Source of the DNA: Chloroflexota bacterium
GTDB lineage: Bacteria; Chloroflexota; Anaerolineae; Anaerolineales; Villigracilaceae
NCBI GenBank assembly: GCA_020217065.1
Contig: JAIWOB010000154.1
Span: 1 to 10,000 of the forward strand
Direction of reading: 5' to 3'
Length of the DNA stretch: 10,000 nucleotides
Part shown: positions 1-7,086 of the stretch, piece after piece
How positions within the stretch are numbered: position 1 is the stretch's first letter
Layout of the letters: the number at the start of each line of letters is the position of its first letter
Translations under genes and position numbers: made by a program
The notes under the pieces: generated by a model
Database searches by the model: none
The model's input: only the letters and a program-made list of their open reading frames with translations
Told to the model about the DNA's origin: nothing

Positions 1-220
1 TGCGCGAGGCGTACAGCATGAGAAGCACCGAGAGAGGGATTCCTGCAAACAACAACGCCAGGGTAAAGACTGGCTTCGTGTCAAATGTTTTGTCGAGCCA
101 AAGCCCGCCCAACACAGACGCCATAACGACCGCGAGGGTCAAACAACCAACCTGCCCAATGACCACAATGAGCAGGTTGCTTATCATACCATTCCGACGG
201 TCTTTGTCCGACTGCTTCAT
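1..220 (-). CDS. AtpZ/AtpI-family F0F1 ATP synthase accessory protein (N-terminal part, cut by window edge)
   Basis: The visible 73 residues start with a charged stretch (MKQSDKDRRNGM), then a membrane segment at about 14-40, the motif GLWLDKTFDTKP at 39-50, and a second membrane segment at about 51-70. Two short helices joined by a G-x-WLD-x-x-F-x-T-x-P loop are typical of the AtpZ/AtpI family, small membrane proteins encoded first in many atp operons and implicated in c-ring assembly or Mg2+/Ca2+ transport. The gene reads out of the window, so atpB, atpE and the rest may follow, but that is inference. The start at 220 is chosen because a consensus promoter places the transcript start at or just before it. 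No Shine-Dalgarno sequence can fit, so initiation would be leaderless. An alternative start is Met12 (185-187), preceded by a weak GGA and a leader of about 34 bases. Confidence 0.75.
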   Translation of the reverse strand, partial: MKQSDKDRRNGMISNLLIVVIGQVGCLTLAVVMASVLGGLWLDKTFDTKPVFTLALLFAGIPLSVLLMLYASR

Positions 221-228
221 GCGGCGCG

Positions 229-257
229 ATTATAACTAGAGGTCAAAGGGATGTCAA
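229..257 (-). promoter_or_regulatory. Consensus sigma-70-type promoter for the AtpZ-like gene
   Basis: On the minus strand a perfect -35 hexamer TTGACA (252-257) and a perfect -10 hexamer TATAAT (229-234) are separated by exactly 17 bases. The last T of the -10 is followed by only eight bases (CGCGCCGC) before the ATG at 220, so the start point should fall at about 220-222 and the mRNA would have a leader of zero to two bases. The -35 lies directly downstream of the T-run that ends the nuoN terminator, so nuo transcription should stop just before this promoter. Both hexamers matching consensus with optimal spacing predicts a strong constitutive promoter. Confidence 0.8.
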
Positions 258-259
258 AC

Positions 260-313
260 AAAAAAGACAATGGACTGTAGACTTCGGAAAAACCGCCGTC
301 CTTGTCCATTGTC
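260..313 (-). terminator. Intrinsic terminator at the end of the nuo operon
   Basis: Nine bases after the nuoN stop codon the minus strand carries GACAATGGAC (304-313), paired perfectly with GTCCATTGTC (266-275) and followed at once by six T residues (260-265). The 28-base interval between the arms can fold further: GAC with GTC, and CGG-TTTTT-CCG at its tip, giving a long interrupted hairpin. A stem followed by a U-run just past a stop codon is the expected form of Rho-independent termination. The loop is larger than usual, so efficiency is less certain than the stem alone suggests. On the plus strand the 7-base unit TTGTCCA is repeated in tandem at 302-315. Confidence 0.75.
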
Positions 314-321
314 CACGGTGG

Positions 322-1770
322 TTAGAACAAATTCAGCGCCGCCGCGTCAGACCAGCCAAACCAGGGGGCGAAGACAGTGCCGACAAGGATTACGCCAAGC
401 GTCAACGCCGCCAGCGCAATCGCATAGGGGCGCGTTAGCGGGACGGGGCGCGCTTCCTCGTCTTCCTGCGGCATCCGGTACAGGTAAACGTACTTCATCG
501 CATTAAGATAATAGTACACGCCCACGATGGAATTAAGGATGCCGACCACGACGAGCCAAATATAGTTGGCTTGTACGCCGGCGGCAAAAACAAAGACTTT
601 CGCCACGAAACCGCCGAAGGGGGGCATCCCTGCCAGCGAAAGAAAAGCCGTCAGCATCATCAAAGCCAGCCAGGGGTTGCGGCGGCTCATTCCTGCATAA
701 TCTTGAAGGGTTTCAAGCCCTGTGACGCGGCTGAACGCCATCACGACGCCAAAAGCGAGCAGATTGGTGAGGATGTACGCCGCGAGATAAAAGACCACGC
801 TTGCCGCGCCCAACTGGGTAAACGCCACTAACCCAATCATGGCGTAGCCGGCGTGGGCGATGGACGAGTACGCAAGCAGGCGCTTGACGTTGGTTTGCGA
901 GATGGCGAGCAGGTTGCCAACCGTCATGGTGATGGCGGAGAGGGCGGCAAGAATCAAAGTCCACGAAGGGGCAAAGCCGGGGAAGGCGACGAAGAACAGG
1001 CGGACAAGCACGGCGAAGCCGGCGGCTTTGGAGGCGGTCGAGAGAAAGCCCGCCACAGGAGTCGGGGAGCCTTCGTACACGTCAGGCGCCCAGAAATGGA
1101 AAGGCACAAGAGAGACCTTAAAGCCAAGCCCGACCAAAACCAGAGCCGTTACGGCAAAAGAAATAGGCAGGGACAAATTGCCGGCGGCGAGCGTCTCTGC
1201 CAGTTTGTAAAGGTCGGTCGTCCCCGTAAAGCCAAAGACCAGGCTGAAGCCGTAAAGCATGACGGTCGAAGCCAACGCGCCGAAGAGCAGATATTTAAAG
1301 CCCGCTTCGGTGGAGCGGTCTTCGGCGAGAATGAAACCGGCGAGGATGTAGAGGGGGATGGAGGCGGTTTCAATCGCCAGGTAGAGCATCACTAGGTCGG
1401 CGGCGACCGCCATCAAGTTCATACCGAGAACCGAAGCCAGCAGCATGACATAGGCTTCGCCGCGCCTTCCCGCCTTTTCGTGGTCCATCAAAAGCAGGGC
1501 GGTTACGGCGGCGGCGAACATGAAGAGCATCTTGAAGAAGAAACCAAGCCAGTCAAAACGAATCATGCCGCCGAAAACGGCGGTGGGCTCGCCGGGCTGC
1601 CCGAAAAGCAGGCTGATAATCATCGCGATAAAGAGACCGCCGGCGGTCAACCAGCCCGCGTTGCGGCGCTGGTCTTCCTTCCAGAAAGGCTCGACGACGA
1701 ACAAAATCAGCGCGAGGACGAGTATCAAAATTTCAGGGAGGATGGAAGCAAATATGAGCGGAGTAAACAT
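322..1770 (-). CDS. nuoN: NADH-quinone oxidoreductase subunit N (antiporter-like proton channel)
   Basis: This 482-residue polytopic membrane protein is the NuoN/ND2-type channel that sits nearest the NuoA/J/K/H block of complex I. Diagnostic pieces are YLAIETASIPLYIL with the TM5 glutamate E134, the TM7 lysine K218 in LGFKVSLVPFHFWAPDVYEG, the TM8 lysine K248 in STASKAAGF, and K391 in GGFVAKVFVF, the lysine that replaces the TM12 glutamate of NuoM. The run SQTNVKRLLAYSSIAHAGY (291-309) is also typical. All expected charged residues are present, so the channel should be active. The length is close to E. coli NuoN (about 485). The start is firm: the stop codon of the upstream nuoM2 abuts the ATG with no spacer, and GGGAGG lies inside the nuoM2 end, so translation is coupled. 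It is the last gene of the operon. Confidence 0.97.
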   Translation of the reverse strand: MFTPLIFASILPEILILVLALILFVVEPFWKEDQRRNAGWLTAGGLFIAMIISLLFGQPGEPTAVFGGMIRFDWLGFFFKMLFMFAAAVTALLLMDHEKAGRRGEAYVMLLASVLGMNLMAVAADLVMLYLAIETASIPLYILAGFILAEDRSTEAGFKYLLFGALASTVMLYGFSLVFGFTGTTDLYKLAETLAAGNLSLPISFAVTALVLVGLGFKVSLVPFHFWAPDVYEGSPTPVAGFLSTASKAAGFAVLVRLFFVAFPGFAPSWTLILAALSAITMTVGNLLAISQTNVKRLLAYSSIAHAGYAMIGLVAFTQLGAASVVFYLAAYILTNLLAFGVVMAFSRVTGLETLQDYAGMSRRNPWLALMMLTAFLSLAGMPPFGGFVAKVFVFAAGVQANYIWLVVVGILNSIVGVYYYLNAMKYVYLYRMPQEDEEARPVPLTRPYAIALAALTLGVILVGTVFAPWFGWSDAAALNLF

Positions 1771-3294
1771 TTACGCACCTCCCAAAAGGCGAAGGATATT
1801 TTGAACGCCCGTCTCAATCATGGGAACCATCACGGCGGGGAATAACCCTATTCCAATCATGAAGAGACAGAGCGTGACGATGGCGACTTTATCCAGCGCG
1901 GTGACGTCGGTGATGTGGTGTTCTTTGAGCGCCTCAGGCATGGGCATGAAAAAGACCTGGCGGATGTTACGCATGATGTACGCCGCCGTGATAATGATGG
2001 AAACGCTGGCGATGACCGCCACCAGCCACTGACTGCCCCATACGCCCATGAAGATGGGGAATTCAGCGACAAATCCAGAGAAGCCGGGCATCCCCATCGA
2101 GACCAGACCGCCAACGATAAAGCCAATGGCGGCGAAAGGCATGACCTTGACCATGCCGCCCAGTTCAGGAATCTGACGGGTGTGCGAACGGTCGTAAATC
2201 ATGCCGGTGATGGCAAAGAAGAGAGCCGTCATCACGCCGTGAGAGAACATCTGGATTCCTGCCCCCAGCAGACCGTTGTAATTGAGCGTAGAAATGCCGA
2301 GCATCACCAGTCCCATGTGAGAGACGGAGGAAAAACCAATCATGTATTTCAAGTCAGGCTGAACAAAGGCGATGTAAGCGCCGTAAACAACGGCGACGGC
2401 GGCAAAGGTCATTATCAGCCAAGACCATTGCTTCGCGCCTTCAGGTAGAAGCATGACGCCCACGCGCAGAGCGGCAAACGCGCCGAGTTTCATCAACACG
2501 CCTGCATGGAACATGGAGACGGCGGTCGGCGCGGCAACGTGACCGTCCGGCGACCAGTTATGGAAGGGCCAGATACCGCCCAGCACCGCAAAGCCGAGGA
2601 AAACAGGCAAGAACCAAATGTACTGGAAGACGGGCGAAAAGCCCGCGTTTTCCATCAACAACATGTCGAAGGAGAGAACGCCCGTGTTTTGATACTGAGT
2701 CCAGTACATGGCGAGGGCGCCGACGAGGGCGACTACAGAACCGACGAACAGGTAGAGAGTCAGTTTCATCGCGGCGTATTCGCGGGTTTTGACCCAGCCC
2801 CAGATGGCGATGAGCAGATACATCGGGAACACGGCGATTTCATAGAAGAAGAACAGCATGAACAGGTCGAGCGAGACGAAGACGCCAAACACGCCGCCCG
2901 CCAGCAAAAAGAGGAAAGCGAAAAACTCGCGCGGTCTATCTTGAATGCCAGCCGAGAGGTGAATTTTCTCGTCGTAATCGCCCCAGGAGATAAGCACGCC
3001 CGTAAACATGACGATGCCCGTCAACAGGACGAGCGGGGCGCTCATGCCGTCCACGCCGAACTTGAGGCTGATTCCCAAAGCTGGCAGCCAGTCGTAAGTC
3101 TCGATAAACTGATAACCCGTCAGGTGATTGAGCAGGTAGGTCAGGTACATCCAGCCCGAAAGCAGCAAGTCAATCGTCGCGGCAGCCAGTGCCACGCCGC
3201 GGACTTCCGTCTTGCGGTTGGCGGGAATCAACAGCATGACGACCGCCGCAAGGAAGGGAAGGAAAGTGATAAAGCTTAGGATGGGAAAATTCAT
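1771..3294 (-). CDS. nuoM: NADH-quinone oxidoreductase subunit M, second copy (NuoM2), lacking the TM7 lysine
   Basis: This is a 507-residue NuoM/ND4-type antiporter-like subunit, divergent from the copy encoded just upstream. It keeps the TM5 glutamate E152 (FFFYEIAVFPMYLL), the TM8 lysine K269 (GVLMKLGAF), DLKYMIGFSSVSHMG at 314-328, and the TM12 glutamate E411 (GFVAEFPIF). At TM7 the usual FAVK-x-P is FAVLGG: Leu238 (codon CTG, 2581-2583) stands where NuoM1 has K233 and E. coli NuoM has K234. The following loop reads WSPDGH rather than WLPDAH. A longer frame runs to an ATG at 3366 but would overlap the end of nuoM1 by 62 bases. Starts at 3297 and 3294 (ATGATG) follow a GAGG just past the nuoM1 stop; 3294 gives the better six-base spacing. 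It most likely forms a fourth channel of the membrane arm, with altered chemistry. Confidence 0.93.
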   Translation of the reverse strand: MNFPILSFITFLPFLAAVVMLLIPANRKTEVRGVALAAATIDLLLSGWMYLTYLLNHLTGYQFIETYDWLPALGISLKFGVDGMSAPLVLLTGIVMFTGVLISWGDYDEKIHLSAGIQDRPREFFAFLFLLAGGVFGVFVSLDLFMLFFFYEIAVFPMYLLIAIWGWVKTREYAAMKLTLYLFVGSVVALVGALAMYWTQYQNTGVLSFDMLLMENAGFSPVFQYIWFLPVFLGFAVLGGIWPFHNWSPDGHVAAPTAVSMFHAGVLMKLGAFAALRVGVMLLPEGAKQWSWLIMTFAAVAVVYGAYIAFVQPDLKYMIGFSSVSHMGLVMLGISTLNYNGLLGAGIQMFSHGVMTALFFAITGMIYDRSHTRQIPELGGMVKVMPFAAIGFIVGGLVSMGMPGFSGFVAEFPIFMGVWGSQWLVAVIASVSIIITAAYIMRNIRQVFFMPMPEALKEHHITDVTALDKVAIVTLCLFMIGIGLFPAVMVPMIETGVQNILRLLGGA

Positions 3295-3300
3295 CATCCA

Positions 3301-3304
3301 CCTC
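3301..3304 (-). promoter_or_regulatory. Ribosome binding site deciding the nuoM2 start
   Basis: GAGG lies directly after the TAA stop of nuoM1. It is three bases before the first ATG of an ATGATG pair and six before the second. This site supports a nuoM2 start at 3294 (or 3297) and argues against the in-frame ATG at 3366 inside nuoM1, whose added 23 residues do not resemble a NuoM N-terminus. Confidence 0.65.
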
Positions 3305-4825
3305 TTAGAACAGAGCCACAACGGCTTTGTTGATAACTTCCAAAATCCACGCGGGCCAGACGCCAATGACGAGGATGAGCGCCATCAGCGGGAGCGCGAC
3401 AAGAATTTCGCGCGCGTTGATTTCGGTCAGTTTGTGTTCGCCATGCGCCCAGTGTTCGTTCATGGGACCATGCAAAACCTTCATGATTCCCTTCAGGATA
3501 TAGGCGCCGGTAAAAAGCAGACCCAGCATGGAAATGGCGGTGTAGACCGTCAACACAGGATACGCGCCCCGCACAATCATGAACTCGGAGACAAAGCCGT
3601 TGAGTCCAGGCAGTCCGAGGGACGCCATACTCATAAAGATGAGAATGCCGCCGTAGACGGGAACCAGCGGAAAGAGTCCGCCGAAGTCATCAAGGTTGCG
3701 GGTGTGGGCGCGCTCATAAATCACGCCGACGAGGAAGAACATGCCCGCCGCCGACAAGCCGTGATTGAACATCTGCAAGACCGCGCCGTTCATGGCGATG
3801 TGCGCGTCCGCCGTGCCAGCCGCCAGCCCCGCCGCGGCGATGCCGAGGACGACAAATCCCATGTGGTTGACGGAGGAATAAGCGACAAGGCGTTTGAAGT
3901 CGGTTTGTCCGAACGAACCGAACGCGCCAAAGACGATTGCCGCCGCCGCAAGGAAAGCCAGCGCGCCGGCGAAGTACTTCGCTTCATTCGGATAGAACGG
4001 CAGCACAAGACGGATGAAGCCGTATGCGCCAAGTTTGAGCAACACGCCCGCCAGAATCATCGAACCGGCGGTTGGGGCTTCGGTATGCGCGTCAGGCAGC
4101 CAGGTGTGGAAGGGCCAAACGGGAACTTTCACCGCGAAGGCGATGGCGAACGCCCAGAAGGCAATCGCCTTGACCGTACTGACAGACATACCCAGGAGCG
4201 TGCCAGAGTCCAGCGCATTCCAGCGTTGGTAGAGTTCCAGCAGGTCGTACGTCCCAAAAAGGACGCCGAGCATTTGCACCGCCAACAGCAAGCCGAGCGA
4301 ACCGCCCATGGTGTAAATCATGAACTTGAGCGAGGCGTAGTTGCGGTTGGCGCTCCCCCACTGGTTGATGAGGAAGTACATCGGGACGAGACCGATTTCC
4401 CAGAAGACGAAGAAAATCAACAGGTCAAGCGCCATGAAAACGCCGAGCATGCCCGTTTCAAGGAAAAGGAAGAGCATCATGTACGGCTTGACGCGGTCTG
4501 TTACGCTGAAGGAAGCCAGAATGGCGAGCGGCGTAAGCAGGGTGGTCAGCAAAACCATGGAAAGGGAAATACCGTCTACGCCGAGGTGCAGGGAGGAATG
4601 CAGGGCTTCATACCAGGGATAAACTTCCTCGAACTGAAAACCAGCCGCATTGGGGTCGAAACCAGCCCAAAGGACGAGGGTCAGGACGAAGGGAATCAGG
4701 CTGGCGGAGAAAGCGAACCAGCGCAGAAGTTTCGTCTCGCCGCTTGGCAGGAAAAGCATGATTAATGCCGCAACGGTCGGCAGGAACAAAATCAGGCTCA
4801 GGAGATGAGTATTGAGATAATCCAT
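3305..4825 (-). CDS. nuoM: NADH-quinone oxidoreductase subunit M, canonical copy (NuoM1)
   Basis: This 506-residue ND4-type channel has the full set of proton-path residues: E143 in FFVFWEIGLVPMYFL (TM5), K233 in AFAVKVPVWPFHTWLPDAH (TM7), K264 in GVLLKLGAYGF (TM8) and E414 in GFVSEFMIV (TM12). The run TDFKRLVAYSSVNHMGF (308-324) is also standard. Its length matches E. coli NuoM (509). The start at 4825 is supported by TAGGAG seven bases upstream, in which the TAG is the nuoL stop, so the two genes are translationally coupled. The next gene is a second, divergent nuoM. Differences spread along the whole length show an old duplication or separate acquisition, not a recent tandem copy. Of the two, this one looks like the standard NuoM. 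Confidence 0.96.
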   Translation of the reverse strand: MDYLNTHLLSLILFLPTVAALIMLFLPSGETKLLRWFAFSASLIPFVLTLVLWAGFDPNAAGFQFEEVYPWYEALHSSLHLGVDGISLSMVLLTTLLTPLAILASFSVTDRVKPYMMLFLFLETGMLGVFMALDLLIFFVFWEIGLVPMYFLINQWGSANRNYASLKFMIYTMGGSLGLLLAVQMLGVLFGTYDLLELYQRWNALDSGTLLGMSVSTVKAIAFWAFAIAFAVKVPVWPFHTWLPDAHTEAPTAGSMILAGVLLKLGAYGFIRLVLPFYPNEAKYFAGALAFLAAAAIVFGAFGSFGQTDFKRLVAYSSVNHMGFVVLGIAAAGLAAGTADAHIAMNGAVLQMFNHGLSAAGMFFLVGVIYERAHTRNLDDFGGLFPLVPVYGGILIFMSMASLGLPGLNGFVSEFMIVRGAYPVLTVYTAISMLGLLFTGAYILKGIMKVLHGPMNEHWAHGEHKLTEINAREILVALPLMALILVIGVWPAWILEVINKAVVALF

Positions 4826-4834
4826 CGCGCGCTC

Positions 4835-6994
4835 CTATGCCAAAAGTAGGAAGTAAACCAATCCGCCAACCAGCAGGAGGATGGATAAGGAAAGAATCAG
4901 ATACTGTTGAATGCGTCCCGTCTGAATAGGGCGAAGGTTCTCGCCAGCCCAGTAAGTGACGTTTGCGGAGCCGTCTCCAATGGTCTGGTTGATAATCAAC
5001 AGGTCAATCCAGCGTCGAATGAACGAGCCGACGGCGTCGGTGACGGGACCAAAAACATGCAGGATGCCGTCAATCAAACCTTTGTCCATCCATTTGGAAA
5101 CGAAGACTTCGGAGAACCAGACGGCGGGTTTGATGAAGAGGAAGTCGTAGGCTTCGTCAAAGTACCACTTGTTCTTGAGGACGGGGATTTGGAGTTTGTC
5201 CTGCTCGACGGAAGTCACGTTGCGATAGACAAGCCAGCCGAAGAACAAGCCGCCCAGCGCCACGCCCAAAGAGGTCAAGAGCGGGACGGCGCTGAATTCC
5301 AGGGCTTCGGGATGTTCCGCCAGCGTGCCGCCGACAAATTCATGGAACCAGTTGGGGACGAGCCCGCCGAGGATGGGGAAATGCTCCGGGATGCCAACCC
5401 AGCCATAGGTCACGGCGAAGAAGGAGAGGACAACCAGCGGAGCCGTCATCGTCCAGGGGGTCTCGTGCGCGTGTTTGGCTTCTTCAGTGCGGGGTTCGCC
5501 GAGGAAGGTCAGGGTAATCTGGCGCATGGTGTAGAAGGCGGTCAGGAAGGCGGCGACGGCGAGGGTGAGGAAGACCGCCATGTGACCATGCCCCCAGGCG
5601 TCAGCGAGGATTTCGTCCTTCGACCAGAAACCAGCCGTCAGGACGGGGAAGCCCGCAAGGGCAAATCCGCCGATGAGGAAGGTCCAAAAGGTGATGGGCA
5701 TTTTCTTGCGAAGTCCGCCCATGTTGAACATATCCTGCGGGTCTACGTGATGGTTGCCCGTGTGCAAAACGCCATGCTCCATGCCGTGAATAACCGAGCC
5801 GGAGCCGAGGAAGAGCAGGGCTTTGAAGAAAGCGTGGGTAATCAGGTGGAAAACGGCGGCGACGTATGCGCCGATGCCGAGGGCGGCAATCATGAAGCCG
5901 AGTTGCGAGATGGTGGAGTACGCCAGCACGCGCTTGATGTCGTTTTGGGCGACGGCGATGGTGGCGGCGAAAATCGCGGTGAACGCGCCGATGAATGCCA
6001 CCACGCTCATGGCGGTAGTCAGTTCATGACCGTTGAAGTCGGCGGTCAGCAGCGGGAACATGCGGATGACGGCATAGACGCCAGCCGAAACCATGGTCGC
6101 CGCATGAATCATCGCGGAAACGGGGGTGGGACCTTCCATCGCGTCGGGCAGCCAAACGTGCAGGGGCCACTGCGCCGATTTTCCGATGGTGCCGATAAAA
6201 AGCAGAATGGAAATCAAGCCAGCGGCAGAGAGACCGAAGACGCCCGCCGGGACTGCGCCGAGAACATGCAAGGTTTCCTCAGTGAAGATTCCGCGGAAGG
6301 TGAGCGTGCCAGTCGCGCTGTAGAGGAAGGCAATGCCAAGGAGCATGAACACGTCGCCGATGCGGGTGGTCATGAAGGCTTTGATTGCCGCGTTGCGCGC
6401 GGAGGGCTTGGCGTACCAGAAGCCAATCAGCAGGTACGAGCACAAGCCCATGATTTCCCAGCCGACGAAGAGGGTCAGAAGGTTATCGGAAACGACCAGC
6501 GTATACATGCCGAAGGCGAACAAACCGATAAAGGCGAAAAAGCGCGAGTACATCGGCTCGACCGAAAGGACGGTATGTTTGTGACCGTGTTCGTCGGCGA
6601 CCGTCGCGCCATGCGGCGGCAGGCCGGGACGGTCATGGTCGCCGGCAGGCTGACCGTAGTTGTGATAGCCGACGCTGTAAAGGAAAATCATCAGCACAGT
6701 CCAGGCGACGAAGAACAGCACGGCGGCGGAAGTTGGGTCAATCAGCACGCCAATTTTCAGCCAGGTCTCGCCCGTCGGCAGCCAGTTGATGGAAGAAGCA
6801 AAGGGGTGTGCGCCAAGATGTTCCACGCCAAGCGCGCGAACAAACACAACCATGCTTCCCAGCCAGGAGAGGAAAGCCGCGCCCACCGCAACGCTGTGGC
6901 TCAACGCCTTGTTTTTATTCGTAAACAACACAATTAGAAAAAACGCAAGCAGCGGCGGCAATGGGATTAACCAAATCAATGTTTCTGTTGTCAT
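4835..6994 (-). CDS. nuoL: NADH-quinone oxidoreductase subunit L with extended lateral helix
   Basis: This 719-residue ND5-type distal channel is about 100 residues longer than E. coli NuoL (613). Key residues are E180 in FVGWEIMGLCSYLLIGFWY (TM5), K272 in GTIGKSAQWPLHVWLPDAM (TM7), K391 in THAFFKALLFLGSGSVIHG and D460 in GFWSKDEIL. After the core, a long C-terminal arm (about 608-700) starts at KWYFDEAYDFLFIKP and is the lateral helix that lies along the membrane arm. It ends in a final membrane segment (about 699-718). By hand comparison the stretch from the KP motif to that last helix is about 80 residues, against about 46-48 in E. coli and Thermus. A second insertion, at about 113-142, is rich in histidine. 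The ATG at 6994 follows GGAGG by four bases, and the start matches the family N-terminus. Confidence 0.96.
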   Translation of the reverse strand: MTTETLIWLIPLPPLLAFFLIVLFTNKNKALSHSVAVGAAFLSWLGSMVVFVRALGVEHLGAHPFASSINWLPTGETWLKIGVLIDPTSAAVLFFVAWTVLMIFLYSVGYHNYGQPAGDHDRPGLPPHGATVADEHGHKHTVLSVEPMYSRFFAFIGLFAFGMYTLVVSDNLLTLFVGWEIMGLCSYLLIGFWYAKPSARNAAIKAFMTTRIGDVFMLLGIAFLYSATGTLTFRGIFTEETLHVLGAVPAGVFGLSAAGLISILLFIGTIGKSAQWPLHVWLPDAMEGPTPVSAMIHAATMVSAGVYAVIRMFPLLTADFNGHELTTAMSVVAFIGAFTAIFAATIAVAQNDIKRVLAYSTISQLGFMIAALGIGAYVAAVFHLITHAFFKALLFLGSGSVIHGMEHGVLHTGNHHVDPQDMFNMGGLRKKMPITFWTFLIGGFALAGFPVLTAGFWSKDEILADAWGHGHMAVFLTLAVAAFLTAFYTMRQITLTFLGEPRTEEAKHAHETPWTMTAPLVVLSFFAVTYGWVGIPEHFPILGGLVPNWFHEFVGGTLAEHPEALEFSAVPLLTSLGVALGGLFFGWLVYRNVTSVEQDKLQIPVLKNKWYFDEAYDFLFIKPAVWFSEVFVSKWMDKGLIDGILHVFGPVTDAVGSFIRRWIDLLIINQTIGDGSANVTYWAGENLRPIQTGRIQQYLILSLSILLLVGGLVYFLLLA

Positions 6995-7031
6995 GAAGCC
7001 TCCGAGAAAGCGGGCGATTAGGAAATGGGCG

Positions 7032-7059
7032 GTTGGGAATTAGAAACGCAATTCCCAAC
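7032..7059 (-). repeat. Strong stem-loop in the nuoK-nuoL gap
   Basis: GTTGGGAATT (7032-7041) and AATTCCCAAC (7050-7059) form a perfect 10-base inverted repeat with an eight-base loop. It lies in the 92-base space between nuoK and nuoL (6995-7086), one of the few sizeable gaps in the operon. No T-run follows on the minus strand, so it is not a typical terminator. An RNA-processing or mRNA-stability element, or a regulator site, are possible. The rest of the gap holds AATTAGG and CCTAAT pieces, the nuoL ribosome binding site, and no ORF or convincing promoter. Confidence 0.6.
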
Positions 7060-7086
7060 GACCCGATACCACCTAATTCCTTTTTT

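Noticed and set aside
3298..3366. Upstream start for nuoM2 at 3366, adding 23-24 residues
   Set aside because: It overlaps nuoM1, its first residues do not resemble any NuoM, and a GAGG just past the nuoM1 stop serves ATGATG at 3292-3297.
3212..4765. Long plus-strand open frame (517 codons) opposite nuoM1
   Set aside because: The same low-complexity, highly charged composition, with no recognisable family, no ribosome binding site and full antisense overlap with nuoM1.
1771..4825. Recent tandem duplication of nuoM
   Set aside because: The two proteins differ throughout, including at key motifs (WLPDAH against WSPDGH, Lys against Leu). No long DNA repeat is visible, so the pair is old or of separate origin.
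4907..6937. Very long open frame on the plus strand (676 codons) opposite nuoL
   Set aside because: Its product is rich in Gly, Glu, Asp, Arg and His with no domain or membrane pattern, and it lies wholly antisense to an unmistakable nuoL. It is a by-product of codon bias in a GC-leaning gene.
6995..7086. Separate promoter for nuoL in the K-L gap
   Set aside because: No pair of hexamers with acceptable spacing was found; only the hairpin and the ribosome binding site are convincing.
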